Assembly (NCBI RefSeq): GCF_030209445.1
Contig: NZ_JARVSD010000018.1
Location: 62,001-126,000, forward strand
From: Promicromonospora sp. MEB111
Lineage (GTDB): Bacteria; Actinomycetota; Actinomycetes; Actinomycetales; Cellulomonadaceae
Direction of reading: 5' to 3'
Length of the DNA: 64,000 nt
Below are positions 18,395 through 26,930 of this stretch, one piece after another. Numbering within the stretch: the first letter of the stretch is position 1; each line of letters begins with the position of its first letter. Made by a program: the position numbers and the translations under genes. Below the pieces are notes generated by a model. The model was not told where the DNA came from. It saw only the letters and a program-made list of their open reading frames with translations, and searched no databases.

Positions 18395-18447
18395 GACGGT
18401 TCTCCTTTGAACAGCCAGCAGTCAGTCCTCACGGGGAGGGGTGGGGC

Positions 18448-19254
18448 TTACGAGACCTCCTTCGGACGGCCGCCCAGGTAGAGCTGGGCCAGGCGGGGGT
18501 CCGCGAGGAGGTCGGGGGCGGGGCCCGTGATGTGCACGCGGCCCAGGTCGAGCACGCAGCCCACGTCGGCGGACTCCAGCGCCCGCCGCGCGTTCTGTTC
18601 CACGAGCAGCACGGCCGTGCCGGCGTCGCGCATGCGCCGCACCTGCTCGAACACCACCGCCGTCGCCTTGGGGTCCAGCCCCATCGACGGCTCGTCCAGC
18701 AGCACCACCTTGGGCCGCACCATGAGCGAGCGGGCGAACTCGACCTGCTTCTGCTGCCCGCCCGACAGTGCGCCCGCCAGGGCCGACCACCGCTCGCCGA
18801 CCAGCGGGAACAGCTCGGTCACGAAGTCCGTGCGGGCCTCGACCTCGGACCGGTCGCGCACGGTGTAGGCGCCGAGCAGCACGTTCTCGGCCACGGTCAT
18901 CTCGGGGAACACGCTGTGCCCCTGCGGCACGTGCGACAGCCCGGCGGCCAGGAGCTGCTGCGGCGAGCGCCCGGTGACGTCCACGCCGTCGACCACCACC
19001 TGCCCGGCGCGCGGCTTGAGCAGACCGCTGGCGACCTTGAGCACCGTCGACTTGCCGGCGCCGTTCGGCCCCACGAGGCAGACCACGCTGCCGGGCGCCA
19101 CCGTGACGGACAGCCCGCGCAGCACGAGGGCGGCGCGGCCGTAGCCGGCCTGCACGTCGGTCAGGCGCAGGAGGGGTTCGGCCGCGGGGCCGGGTTCGGC
19201 GGCCTGGCCTGCCGTCGCCTGGGGTGCGAGTTCGGACTCCAGCTCAGACTCCAA
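18448..19254 (-). CDS. livF: branched-chain-type ABC transporter ATP-binding protein LivF
   Basis: 268 residues. Walker A GPNGAGKST, signature LSGGQQKQ, Walker B VVLLDEPSMGLDP, then LVEQNARRAL, typical of LivF rather than LivG. An acidic N-terminal extension of about 28 residues (MESELESELAP) precedes the domain. It overlaps livG by 11 bp. The operon encodes all five parts of a HAAT-family importer. Confidence 0.9.
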   Translation of the reverse strand: MESELESELAPQATAGQAAEPGPAAEPLLRLTDVQAGYGRAALVLRGLSVTVAPGSVVCLVGPNGAGKSTVLKVASGLLKPRAGQVVVDGVDVTGRSPQQLLAAGLSHVPQGHSVFPEMTVAENVLLGAYTVRDRSEVEARTDFVTELFPLVGERWSALAGALSGGQQKQVEFARSLMVRPKVVLLDEPSMGLDPKATAVVFEQVRRMRDAGTAVLLVEQNARRALESADVGCVLDLGRVHITGPAPDLLADPRLAQLYLGGRPKEVS

Positions 19255-19996
19255 GGTAGGCCTCCAGCACCTGCGGGTCGTCCTGCACGACGGCGGGGGT
19301 GCCCTGCGCGATCGGGCGGCCCCGGTCGAAGACCACCACGTGGTCGCTCAGGCCCATGACCAGCTCCATGTTGTGCTCCACGATGATGAAGGTGCGGCCC
19401 TCGGCGTTGAGCTCGCGCACCAGGTCGGCGATGCGGTCCACGAGCGCCGGGTTCACGCCGCCGGCCGGCTCGTCGAGCATGATCGTGTGCGGGTCGCCCA
19501 TGAGCACCCCGGCCAGTTCCAGCAGCTTCTGCTGCCCGTAGGAGATGTCGCGGGCCTCGGCGTGCTCCAGGTGGTCGATGCCCACGCGGGCCAGCAGCTC
19601 GCGGGCCCGGGCGACGTCGTCCGGGTTGCGCATGCCGCGCAGCCGCTCCAGCAGGCCGTGCGGCTGCACCGCGACCAGCACGTTCTCCAGCACCGTGAGC
19701 CGCGGGAAGACGCGGCAGAGCTGGAAGCTGCGACCGATCCCGGACCGGGCGATCCGGTGCGGGGCGAGCCCGGTCACGTCGCGGTCCCGGTAGGTCACCG
19801 TCCCGGCGTCGGGCCGGATCATGCCGGTGACGCAGTTGAAGAACGTGGTCTTCCCGGAGCCGTTGGGCCCGATCAGGGCGTTGATCTCGCCGTCGTGGAA
19901 CGCCACGGAGGCGCCGTCGACGGCGCGGACGCCGCCGAACGACTTGGTCAGGCCCTCGGTGGTGACGGAGCCGATGGTCGGGGGGCTGGTGCTCAT
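19244..19996 (-). CDS. livG: branched-chain-type ABC transporter ATP-binding protein LivG
   Basis: 250 residues from ATG 19996, which overlaps the livM stop by 4 nt; the longer open frame upstream is antisense-type read-through. Walker A GPNGSGKTT, the LivG insertion with GIGRSFQLCRVFP, a relaxed signature ISYGQQKLLELAGVL (Y for the second S/G), Walker B IMLDEPAGGVNP and FIIVEHNMELVM. Energises import together with LivF. Confidence 0.9.
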   Translation of the reverse strand: MSTSPPTIGSVTTEGLTKSFGGVRAVDGASVAFHDGEINALIGPNGSGKTTFFNCVTGMIRPDAGTVTYRDRDVTGLAPHRIARSGIGRSFQLCRVFPRLTVLENVLVAVQPHGLLERLRGMRNPDDVARARELLARVGIDHLEHAEARDISYGQQKLLELAGVLMGDPHTIMLDEPAGGVNPALVDRIADLVRELNAEGRTFIIVEHNMELVMGLSDHVVVFDRGRPIAQGTPAVVQDDPQVLEAYLGV

Positions 19997-21051
19997 CGTG
20001 TTGCCTCCTCGCGCTGCCGGGCCAGCTCCTCGGCGCTCACCTCGCGGATCGACGCGGCGCGGCGCCGCCGGTTGAGGAACGAGGTCAGGGCCGGGATGAC
20101 GCCGTCGGGCATGAACAGGACGACCAGGCCCAGCAGGATGCCGGTGGCGACCAGGTGGAACTGCGTGTCGCCGTACTGCGACTTGAACACCTCGACCGCG
20201 TACCCGACGACCACGGCGCCGAGCAGCGGGCCGAACAGGCTGCGCACCCCGCCGAGCAGCGACATGAGCACCATGTAGGTGCCGACCAGGATCGAGAACT
20301 GGAAGATCGGGTCGAGGTAGCCGAACCACAGCGCGTACAGACCGCCGCCCAGGGCGGTGAAGAACGCGCTGGTCACCAGGGCGGTGAGCTTGTAGGCGAA
20401 GGTGGGCACGCCGAGGGCCTGCGCCTTGTCCTCGTCCTCGCGGATGGCCTTGAGCCCGGCGCCGAGCCGGGAGCGCTCGATGGCCCACCAGGTCAGCAGG
20501 GCCAGCGCCAGGAGCACGGCGTGCAGGTAGAAGAACCGCTCGTGCTGCTCGGGCCGCAGCACGTCCGGGCCGAACGGCCGGGGCACGCGCAGCCCGCCCG
20601 AGCCGCCGGTGAACGTGTGCCAGCTCTGGAACGTGAGCTGCAGGATGAGCACCAGGGCGATCGACACGATCACGAACGAGGCGCCGCGCACCCGTAGAGA
20701 GGCGATGCCGACCGGGATGGCGATCAGGGCCACGATCAGTGCCCCGACCACGAGCGCGAGCCACGGGTTCAGCCCGGACCGCAGGATCAGCAGCGCTGTG
20801 GCGTACCCGCCGAGGCCCGAGTAGGCGGCGTGGCCGAGCGAGATGTAGCCGGTGAACCCGCCCACCAGGTTCCAGGACGTGGCGAGCACGGCGTAGCTCA
20901 GGATCACCACGCCCACGGACAGGATGAACGGGTCGGGGGCCAGCGACGGGAACAGGAGCACGACCACCACGAGGGCGAGCAGGGCGGCGGTCCGGACCAC
21001 GCGCGCCGTCGTCGGGCCGGAGGCTCTGGTACCGCTAGAAGCGTTGGGCAA
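19993..21051 (-). CDS. livM: branched-chain-type ABC transporter permease LivM
   Basis: 352 residues with 8-10 transmembrane helices, NLVGGFTGYISLGHAAYSGLGGY near residue 65 and the cytoplasmic coupling helix AIREDEDKAQALGV that docks with the ATPase. The charged C-terminal tail (NRRRRAASIREV) is cytoplasmic. Overlaps livH by 17 bp. Confidence 0.9.
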   Translation of the reverse strand: MPNASSGTRASGPTTARVVRTAALLALVVVVLLFPSLAPDPFILSVGVVILSYAVLATSWNLVGGFTGYISLGHAAYSGLGGYATALLILRSGLNPWLALVVGALIVALIAIPVGIASLRVRGASFVIVSIALVLILQLTFQSWHTFTGGSGGLRVPRPFGPDVLRPEQHERFFYLHAVLLALALLTWWAIERSRLGAGLKAIREDEDKAQALGVPTFAYKLTALVTSAFFTALGGGLYALWFGYLDPIFQFSILVGTYMVLMSLLGGVRSLFGPLLGAVVVGYAVEVFKSQYGDTQFHLVATGILLGLVVLFMPDGVIPALTSFLNRRRRAASIREVSAEELARQREEATR

Positions 21052-21919
21052 GGCGACCTCCGAAGAATCCCTGCGGGCGGATCATGAGGGTCACGAACAG
21101 GGCCAGGTAGAACACGGTCTGCGCCCAGGTGGTGCCGAGCGGCACCTGCAGCAGGCTCGCGGCCACACCGAGCAGCAGGGCCGCGATGGCTGCCCCGGGG
21201 ATGCTGCCCAGCCCGCCCACGACGATGATCGCCATGAGCGGCCCGATCCAGTGCCAGTGCAGCGACGGGTAGATCGTGTAGTCCAGCGCGAGCGCCGTCC
21301 CGCCGACGGCGGCCGTGGCCAGCCCCAGCCCGAAGCCGAGCCCGGCCACGCGGTCGGTGTCGATGCCGATCAGGCGCGCGGCCTCCGGGTGCTGGGTGGT
21401 GGCCCGCAGCGCCCGGCCGAACGACGTCCGGCGCAGGATCAGGTACAGCGCGCCGAGCGACAGCGCCGCCAGGCCGAACGCGACGAGCTTGACCACGGCG
21501 ATGCTGACGCCCGCCACCTCGATGCTCGTGCCCGAGTAGCCGAGCTGGATGCGGCGCTGCGTGCCGGTCCAGACGAACCCGAGCAGGCCCTCGATCGTCA
21601 GCGCCACGGCGAACGTGAGGAGCACCGACATGGTGGTCAGCGTGATGGGCCGCAGCCGGGACACCAGGAACCGCTGCATCCCGTACCCGACCACGAAGAA
21701 CAGCGGCACGGTGACGACCAGGGACAGGAGCGGGTCGATGCCCGTGCGCTCGTGGAAGTACCAGGCGAGGTAGGCGGCCAGGATCAGGAACGCCGAGTGG
21801 GCGATCATGACCACCCGCATCACGCCGAAGTACAGGGTCAGGCCGGCGGCCAGGAGGGCGTAGAGCCCACCCAGGAGGACGCCGAGCACCAGGCTCTGCG
21901 CGAACAGGGCACCGGTCAT
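21035..21919 (-). CDS. livH: branched-chain-type ABC transporter permease LivH
   Basis: 294 residues, about 8 helices, with GLYALLAAGLTLYFGVMRVVMIAHSAFL at the N-terminus and the coupling motif ALRATTQHPEAARLIGIDT. Partner of LivM. It begins 4 bp after the binding-protein stop. Confidence 0.9.
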   Translation of the reverse strand: MTGALFAQSLVLGVLLGGLYALLAAGLTLYFGVMRVVMIAHSAFLILAAYLAWYFHERTGIDPLLSLVVTVPLFFVVGYGMQRFLVSRLRPITLTTMSVLLTFAVALTIEGLLGFVWTGTQRRIQLGYSGTSIEVAGVSIAVVKLVAFGLAALSLGALYLILRRTSFGRALRATTQHPEAARLIGIDTDRVAGLGFGLGLATAAVGGTALALDYTIYPSLHWHWIGPLMAIIVVGGLGSIPGAAIAALLLGVAASLLQVPLGTTWAQTVFYLALFVTLMIRPQGFFGGRLAQRF

Positions 21920-21923
21920 CGGG

Positions 21924-23153
21924 TCACCACGCGGGCTTCGGGTGCACGAGGTCGGCTTCCTTGACGTCGTCCGGCAGCACGATCTTGATCTCGCCGTCCA
22001 CGTACTGCTGGATCAGGTGGGCGCTCTGCGGCCGGCCCTGCGCGTCCCAGCTCAGCGGCCCGACGACGGTCTCGACCTCGTTCTCCTTGAGCCACCCGAT
22101 GAGCTGCTCCTGGCACTCGGGGCTCGGGTCGGCGCAGCCCACGGCCTCGACCGCCGCGGCGACGACCTGGCCCGTGGTCCAGGCGTTCGCCTCGTCCTCG
22201 GCGGGCGGGGCGTCGTGCTCGGCCGTGTAGAACTCCACGAACTCCTGGTTCGACGGGTAGGGCGCCGTGGGCGTGTACCCGGTGGGGGCGAGGATGCCCT
22301 CGGTCTTGTCGCCGATCGCCGCCGGGAACTCCGCGTTCGTCGGCGCGCCGGAGATCGCCGCCATCTGCGGCTGGTAGTCCTGCTGCTGGAGCGCGACCAC
22401 CAGGTTCACGCCGTCCTGGTACTGCGAACCCACGATCAGCAGGTCCGCCTTCGAGTCCGCGATCTTCGCGGCGATGCCGCTGAAGTCGGTGGTGTTCGGC
22501 GGGTACACCTCGTCGACCAGCACCTCGATCCCGGCCTCCGCGAGCTGGTCGCGCAGGCCGTACGCGGTGCCCTGGGCGAACGGGTCGTCCATCGAGGCCA
22601 CGGCGATCGTCTTCGGCCGCTCGTCCTCGGGCAGCGCCAGGATGTACTCGGCCAGGTGGTCGTAGTGGTCGTCGGCGATGGCCGGCGCCGCGTAGAACAG
22701 GTTGTCGAAGCCCTGCTCGAAGACCTCCGCGGCGGCGCCCGCCGGCTCCACGAACAGGAAGCCGTAGTCCTGGGCGACCTGCGCCGCGGGCACCACGAGC
22801 CGGGTCGAGAACGGCCCGAAGACCAGGTCCACGCCGTCCTGGTTGATGAGCCGCTCGTAGTCCGAGGCGACCCGGTCCGCGTTCGACTGGTCGTCGACGA
22901 TGACCAGCTCGACCTGGCGGCCCAGCAGGCCGCCGTTCTCGTTGACATGCTTGGCCCAGGCCTCGTAGCCGCGCTGCACCCCCTTGCCCGGCTCGGCGAA
23001 GTCGCCCGTCAGGGGGAGCGAGACGCCGACGACGATCGGGTCGTCGGGGCCGGCGGCCTCACCACCCTGCTCCGGGCTCGCCAGGCAGGCGGACAGGGAC
23101 AGTGCCGAGGCCGCGGCGATTGCCGCTACCGTCAGGCGTCGGGTTGCTCTCAT
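21924..23153 (-). CDS. Leu/Ile/Val-type (amide/urea-type) substrate-binding lipoprotein
   Basis: 409 residues. Lipoprotein signal with lipobox LSAC (Cys about 23). Periplasmic-binding type 1 fold: VVGVSLPLTGDFAEPGKGVQRGYEAWAKHVN, DDQSNADRV, GPFSTRLVVPAA, TTDFSGIAAKI. First gene of the operon, 142 bp from the divergent LacI gene, with two LacI-type operators between. The transporter class carries amino acids, amides, urea or other small molecules; the LacI, ThuA and sugar-dehydrogenase neighbours suggest a carbohydrate-related ligand, which would be atypical. Confidence 0.9.
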   Translation of the reverse strand: MRATRRLTVAAIAAASALSLSACLASPEQGGEAAGPDDPIVVGVSLPLTGDFAEPGKGVQRGYEAWAKHVNENGGLLGRQVELVIVDDQSNADRVASDYERLINQDGVDLVFGPFSTRLVVPAAQVAQDYGFLFVEPAGAAAEVFEQGFDNLFYAAPAIADDHYDHLAEYILALPEDERPKTIAVASMDDPFAQGTAYGLRDQLAEAGIEVLVDEVYPPNTTDFSGIAAKIADSKADLLIVGSQYQDGVNLVVALQQQDYQPQMAAISGAPTNAEFPAAIGDKTEGILAPTGYTPTAPYPSNQEFVEFYTAEHDAPPAEDEANAWTTGQVVAAAVEAVGCADPSPECQEQLIGWLKENEVETVVGPLSWDAQGRPQSAHLIQQYVDGEIKIVLPDDVKEADLVHPKPAW

Positions 23154-23188
23154 GGTCCACTCCCTTGTGGGTCCACATCATCGTGGGC

Positions 23189-23212
23189 AAGCGCTTCCGT
23201 AACCGCTTACGG
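23189..23212. promoter_or_regulatory. two adjacent LacI-family operators
   Basis: AAGCGCTT (23189-23196) is a perfect palindrome with the CG core typical of LacI/GalR sites. It abuts CCGTAACCGCTTACGG (23197-23212), arms CCGTAA/TTACGG. Both sit 36-59 bp upstream of the binding-protein start and about 85 bp upstream of the LacI start, so one regulator could repress both directions. Confidence 0.6.
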
Positions 23213-23294
23213 CACTCTAGGAACTGGGACGCTGTGTGACAAGGGTGTTGGCACCATCCATTACCTGTCGCTTTACCTGTGGCGAGGAGATTCG

Positions 23295-24329
23295 ATGCGC
23301 AAGCACACCGCCGGGCTCCGCCTGGTCGACGTCGCAGAGCACGCCGGCGTGTCCATCGCGACCGCCTCCCGGGCCCTGTCCGGGGCAGCCGGGGTGTCCG
23401 AGGCCCTCGCCGAACGGGTGCGCGCGGTCGCGGCCGAGCTGGGTTACGTCGCGAACGTGCACGCGCGCTCCCTGGCGAGCGGCGCCAGCCCGTCCGTGGG
23501 CCTCGTGGTCCACGAGATCGGCGACCCGTACTTCGCCGAGATCGCCAGCGGCGTGCTGGAGGTGGCCGGCGCCCACGGCCGCATGGTGCAGATCTGCCAC
23601 ACCGGACGCGACCCGCATGCCGAGGTGGCCCAGCTGCGGGCGCTCGCGGGCGCGGGCGTGGGGATCATCGTCGTGGCCGGCTCCGGGCACCTCGACCGCG
23701 ACGTCCAGGCGCAGATGAAGGCGCAGGTGCAGACCTTCGAGGCGTCCGGCGGGCGGGTCGCCGTCATCGGCCGGCACCCCCAGCTCGGCGTCGACGCGGT
23801 GGTGCCGGCCAACGTCGCGGGCGGCCGGGCCATCGCCGAGCACCTGCTCCAGCTCGGGCACCGGAACATCGCCGTGGCGGCCGGGTCGCGGCGGCTGGCC
23901 ACCATGGCGGACCGGCTCGCCGGCGTCGAGCAGGCGCTCGGCGCCCACGGCCTGCGGCTCGCGGACCTGCTCGTGGTCGAGGCCGCGTTCACGCTCGACG
24001 GCGGCAAGGACGCCGCCCGCCGCATCCTCGACACCCGCCCGGACGTCACGGCGATCCTCGCCCTCAACGACGACATGGCCGTCGGCGTGCTGTCGGTGCT
24101 GGGGGAGCGGGGTGTCGCGGTGCCGGGCGACGTCTCGGTGACCGGGTTCGACGACGTGTCCGTGGCCGGCCATTTGTCGCCCGCCCTGACGACGGTGCAC
24201 CTGCCGATGAAGGAGATGGGGCGGCAGGCGCTGGAGCTCGCCCTCCTGCCGCGGGCCGCCCGCGCCCGCCGTCGCACGGCGGAGCAGCGGCTGATGGTCC
24301 GGGCGTCGACGGCGCCGGTGCGGGGCTGA
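23295..24329 (+). CDS. LacI-family transcriptional regulator
   Basis: 344 residues from ATG 23295, which has an SD (GAGGAG) 5 nt upstream; the far longer open frame upstream is antisense to the transporter genes. N-terminal helix-turn-helix LVDVAEHAGVSIATASRALSG, hinge RARSLASG, then a sugar-binding-type domain (VVHEIGDPYFAEIASGV, AILALNDDMAVGVLSVLGERGVAVPGDVSVTGFDDV). Likely the repressor of the divergent seven-gene operon. The effector would be a sugar or derivative. Confidence 0.9.
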   Translation: MRKHTAGLRLVDVAEHAGVSIATASRALSGAAGVSEALAERVRAVAAELGYVANVHARSLASGASPSVGLVVHEIGDPYFAEIASGVLEVAGAHGRMVQICHTGRDPHAEVAQLRALAGAGVGIIVVAGSGHLDRDVQAQMKAQVQTFEASGGRVAVIGRHPQLGVDAVVPANVAGGRAIAEHLLQLGHRNIAVAAGSRRLATMADRLAGVEQALGAHGLRLADLLVVEAAFTLDGGKDAARRILDTRPDVTAILALNDDMAVGVLSVLGERGVAVPGDVSVTGFDDVSVAGHLSPALTTVHLPMKEMGRQALELALLPRAARARRRTAEQRLMVRASTAPVRG

Positions 24330-24381
24330 GGCGTGCTGCCGCACCTCGGGAGCCGACGTCCCTTCTTGGGGAGTGCATGAT

Positions 24382-24440
24382 GCGGACGGAGGGGTAACGG
24401 AGAGGTAGCACTGTTCCCTCCCCGTTACCCCTCCGTCCGC
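24382..24440. terminator. hairpin terminator between convergent genes
   Basis: 19-nt perfect arms (GCGGACGGAGGGGTAACGG and its complement) separated by 21 nt, itself partly paired (GAGG/CCTC). Located between the LacI stop (24329) and the sialidase stop (24508), which converge. Confidence 0.7.
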
Positions 24441-24507
24441 GTGTTGCTTCACCGACGCCGGCGAACGGCCGGACTGCGGTCCGTCAGGCCGGGCGCCGGC
24501 CGGCCGG

Positions 24508-25764
24508 TCAGGTGGCCGGGACGAGCCAGCTCGGATCGAACCGGCGGAGCACCACGGCGCACGGCGAGTCGTTCAGCTGGGCGATCGTCGGGTTGGCGGT
24601 CTGCACCCGGCGTGCCTCGACGAGCGCGAGGACGATGCCGCTACCCGTCGAGGTCAGCGCGGAGTAGCCACCCTCGCGCAGGTCGCCGACCTGGTTTCCC
24701 TCGCTCGCCAGAGGGTCGGTGCTCAGGAACCGCTCGTAGGCGTTGGGCCACGTCTCGCCGTTGTCGGCGCTCGCCCGGAGCTTCATCTGGTAACGGTTGC
24801 CCACCGTCTGGCTGGCGGAGTTGAGGTGGATGAGGAAGTGGTTGCCGTTGATCGTGTGCGAGATCTGGGCCGCGTGGGCTCCGGGGTCGATGATCTGGGC
24901 ACGCCAGTACTCGCTGCCGAACTGCTGCCAGCTTCCCGGGTTGCCGATCGCGATCCGGCGCGTGTGGGGGAACGTGCCGCCGTCCGTGATCTCCGAGTCC
25001 AGGGCCCGGTAGTTCAGGATCAGCTGTCCGTCCGAGCGCTCCGCCACCGTTCCCTCGCCGTACGGGAGGTTGGCCAGCCCCTGGGGGAGGCCGCTGCTCG
25101 CCCAGTCACCGCCCGGAGCCTTGATGAGCAGGCGTCCGCGGGCCGGGACCACGAGGGTGCCGTCCGGGCGCTGGATCCCCTTGCCGGGGCCGATGAAGTC
25201 GTTGCCGCCCGCGGTGCGGTTCAGGTCCGCCCGCAGGACCGGGCTGGTCCAGGTTGCGCCGTCGTCGTTCGACGTCGCGATGTAGACGTCGGGGTCGACC
25301 TGGTAGTCCGCGCCGTCCTGCCGCCGCAGCATGAAGCACGTCAGCTGCCCCGTCGTCCGGTCGTGGACCAGGGTCGGGTTGGTCCAGCTGCGCGACCCCG
25401 CGCCCGCCAGCGCCGTCGCGACGCTCCAGCTCACACCCGAGTCCGTGGACCGCCGCAGCAGCAGGTTGAAGTTACCGCTGGCGTCGAGGTTCCCGTCCGG
25501 GCGACCCTCCACGATCGCGATCACCACGCTCGTCCCCGGGACCGCGAAGATCGCGGGGATCCGGCACGAGTGGTAGTTGCCGTTGCCGCTCTCCTTGGGG
25601 ATCGACGCGGCTCCGGCCTCCGCGTCCCCGAAGAGCATCTTGCTCTCCATGCCGTCCGGGTCCAGGGCGAACGCCCGCTGTGGGGACGCCACCCCCACTC
25701 CCGTGAGTCCGAGCGCGGCCACACCGGCCGCTCCACCGAGAAACATCCGACGCGAAAGCGTCAT
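24508..25764 (-). CDS. Tat-exported exo-alpha-sialidase (BNR repeats)
   Basis: 418 residues from ATG 25764 (MTLSRRMFLGG); upstream in-frame sequence is not conserved. SRRMFLGGAAG is a Tat signal. The catalytic domain has the arginine-triad start in C-R-I-P-A-I and at least three Asp boxes (RSTDSGVSW, TSNDDGATW, ASADNGETW), plus the catalytic Asp region in R-R-Q-D-G-A-D and an acidic E-G cluster. It would release terminal sialic acid from glycans or related substrates outside the cell. No sialic acid uptake genes are adjacent. Monocistronic. Confidence 0.85.
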   Translation of the reverse strand: MTLSRRMFLGGAAGVAALGLTGVGVASPQRAFALDPDGMESKMLFGDAEAGAASIPKESGNGNYHSCRIPAIFAVPGTSVVIAIVEGRPDGNLDASGNFNLLLRRSTDSGVSWSVATALAGAGSRSWTNPTLVHDRTTGQLTCFMLRRQDGADYQVDPDVYIATSNDDGATWTSPVLRADLNRTAGGNDFIGPGKGIQRPDGTLVVPARGRLLIKAPGGDWASSGLPQGLANLPYGEGTVAERSDGQLILNYRALDSEITDGGTFPHTRRIAIGNPGSWQQFGSEYWRAQIIDPGAHAAQISHTINGNHFLIHLNSASQTVGNRYQMKLRASADNGETWPNAYERFLSTDPLASEGNQVGDLREGGYSALTSTGSGIVLALVEARRVQTANPTIAQLNDSPCAVVLRRFDPSWLVPAT

Positions 25765-25907
25765 GCCCCATCCCTCACAGACCTCGTTGGAAGACGCCGG
25801 CCGGGCAGATCGTGCTCGGCCGACCGGGCACAACGTTGCATTCCGAACCAACGGGGCGTCAAGGAAAGGTGCAGAACGATGAAAGCACCATCCAGGTGGC
25901 GCAGGTC

Positions 25908-25935
25908 TTGACGCATGCCGATATGGGTATATGTT
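25908..25935 (+). promoter_or_regulatory. sigma-70-type promoter of the ArsR/SRPBCC operon
   Basis: TTGACG (25908-25913), 16-bp spacer, TATGTT (25930-25935). The repeat ATATgggtATAT (25921-25932) overlaps the -10 and could be the ArsR site. The ATG follows 6 nt after the -10, so the mRNA may be leaderless. Confidence 0.5.
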
Positions 25936-25941
25936 TGAGCC

Positions 25942-26301
25942 ATGGCACGAGCAGCGACCACGACCGACGCGTTCAACGCGGTGGCCGAGCCGCGCCGCCG
26001 CGAGATCCTCGACGCCCTGGCCGGCGGCGAGCTCGCGGTGGGCGACCTGGTCGAACTGCTCGGGCTCGCCCAGCCGCAGGTGTCCAAGCACCTGCGGGTG
26101 CTGCGGGAGGTGGGGCTGGTGGACGTGCGCGACGACGGGCGCCGCCGGCTGTACCGGGTCAACGGCGCGCCGTTGCAGGCCGTCCACGACTGGGTCGCCC
26201 GGTACGAGCGGCTCTGGAACGAGCGCTTCGACCTGGTCGACGACGTGCTGGGCGAGCTCGAGGACGCAGCTGACGAAGCAGGAACCGGACAAGGAGACTG
26301 A
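25942..26301 (+). CDS. ArsR-family transcriptional regulator
   Basis: 119 residues. Winged helix with EPRRREILDALAGGELAVGDLVELLGLAQPQVSKHLRVLREVGLVDVRDDGRRRLYR. It lacks the CxC metal-binding motif, placing it in the ArsR branch paired with SRPBCC (AHSA1) proteins. One base separates its stop from the next start. Probably autoregulates the pair. Confidence 0.9.
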   Translation: MARAATTTDAFNAVAEPRRREILDALAGGELAVGDLVELLGLAQPQVSKHLRVLREVGLVDVRDDGRRRLYRVNGAPLQAVHDWVARYERLWNERFDLVDDVLGELEDAADEAGTGQGD

Positions 26302-26302
26302 C

Positions 26303-26803
26303 ATGACCACCACGACCAAGGGCAGCGCCGTCCTGACGCTCCCGACCGATACCGAGATCCTGGTCACCCGGGAGTTCAACGCACCGCGTCACCAGGTGTG
26401 GCGGGTGCTCACCGAGCCGGAGCTGATCAGGCGCTGGTGGGCCGGACAGCGCGGCACGGTGACCGAGGCGACTGTCGACCTGCGGGTCGGCGGGTCGTGG
26501 CGGTACGTGATGACCGCGAACGAGGGCTTCGAGGTCGCGTTCCACGGCGAGTACCGCGAGATCGAGGCCCCGGAGCGCATGACGCACACGGAGGTGTTCG
26601 AGGGGATGCCCGACGGAGACTCCGAGCCCAGCCTGAACCACTACACGCTCACCGAGCACGACGGACGGACCACCCTGACCGTCCGCACGATCGTCTCCAG
26701 CAAGGAGGTCCGCGACATGATCATCGCCACGGGCATGGAGGGCGGCATGCAGGAGGGCTACGACCTGGTCGAGGAGCTCGCCGTCGAGCTCGCGGCCGCC
26801 TGA
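26303..26803 (+). CDS. SRPBCC (AHSA1/ActR-like) domain protein
   Basis: 166 residues. Starts VTREFNAPRHQVWRVLTEPELIRRWW, typical of the AHSA1 subgroup, and ends with the long helix GMEGGMQEGYDLVEELAVEL that closes the hydrophobic pocket. The ligand is unknown. Co-transcribed with ArsR (SD AAGGAG 7 nt before ATG). The operon ends at the 68-bp hairpin at 26856. Confidence 0.85.
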   Translation: MTTTTKGSAVLTLPTDTEILVTREFNAPRHQVWRVLTEPELIRRWWAGQRGTVTEATVDLRVGGSWRYVMTANEGFEVAFHGEYREIEAPERMTHTEVFEGMPDGDSEPSLNHYTLTEHDGRTTLTVRTIVSSKEVRDMIIATGMEGGMQEGYDLVEELAVELAAA

Positions 26804-26855
26804 CCGCGCCGCTGACCCACGCCGTCGGCCGGGCGCTCGCCGTCCGCGACCGCAT

Positions 26856-26923
26856 CACCTTCGAGGCCCGAGTTTCTTCGCTTTGACCGGTGTCAAAGCG
26901 AAGAAACTCGGGCCTCGAAGGTG
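26856..26923. terminator. 68-bp hairpin with perfect 32-nt arms
   Basis: Left arm 26856-26887 (starts CACCTTCGAGGCCCGAG), loop CGGT, right arm 26892-26923, with no mismatch. It lies between the stops of the convergent SRPBCC and MFS genes. The inner part (AGTTTCTTCGCTTTGAC) is far more A+T-rich than its surroundings. Confidence 0.7.
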
Positions 26924-26930
26924 AGCAGGC

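Noticed and set aside
21942-23294. Long N-terminal extension of the LacI regulator
   Set aside because: It is antisense to the binding-protein gene; the helix-turn-helix begins right after ATG 23295, which has a good SD.
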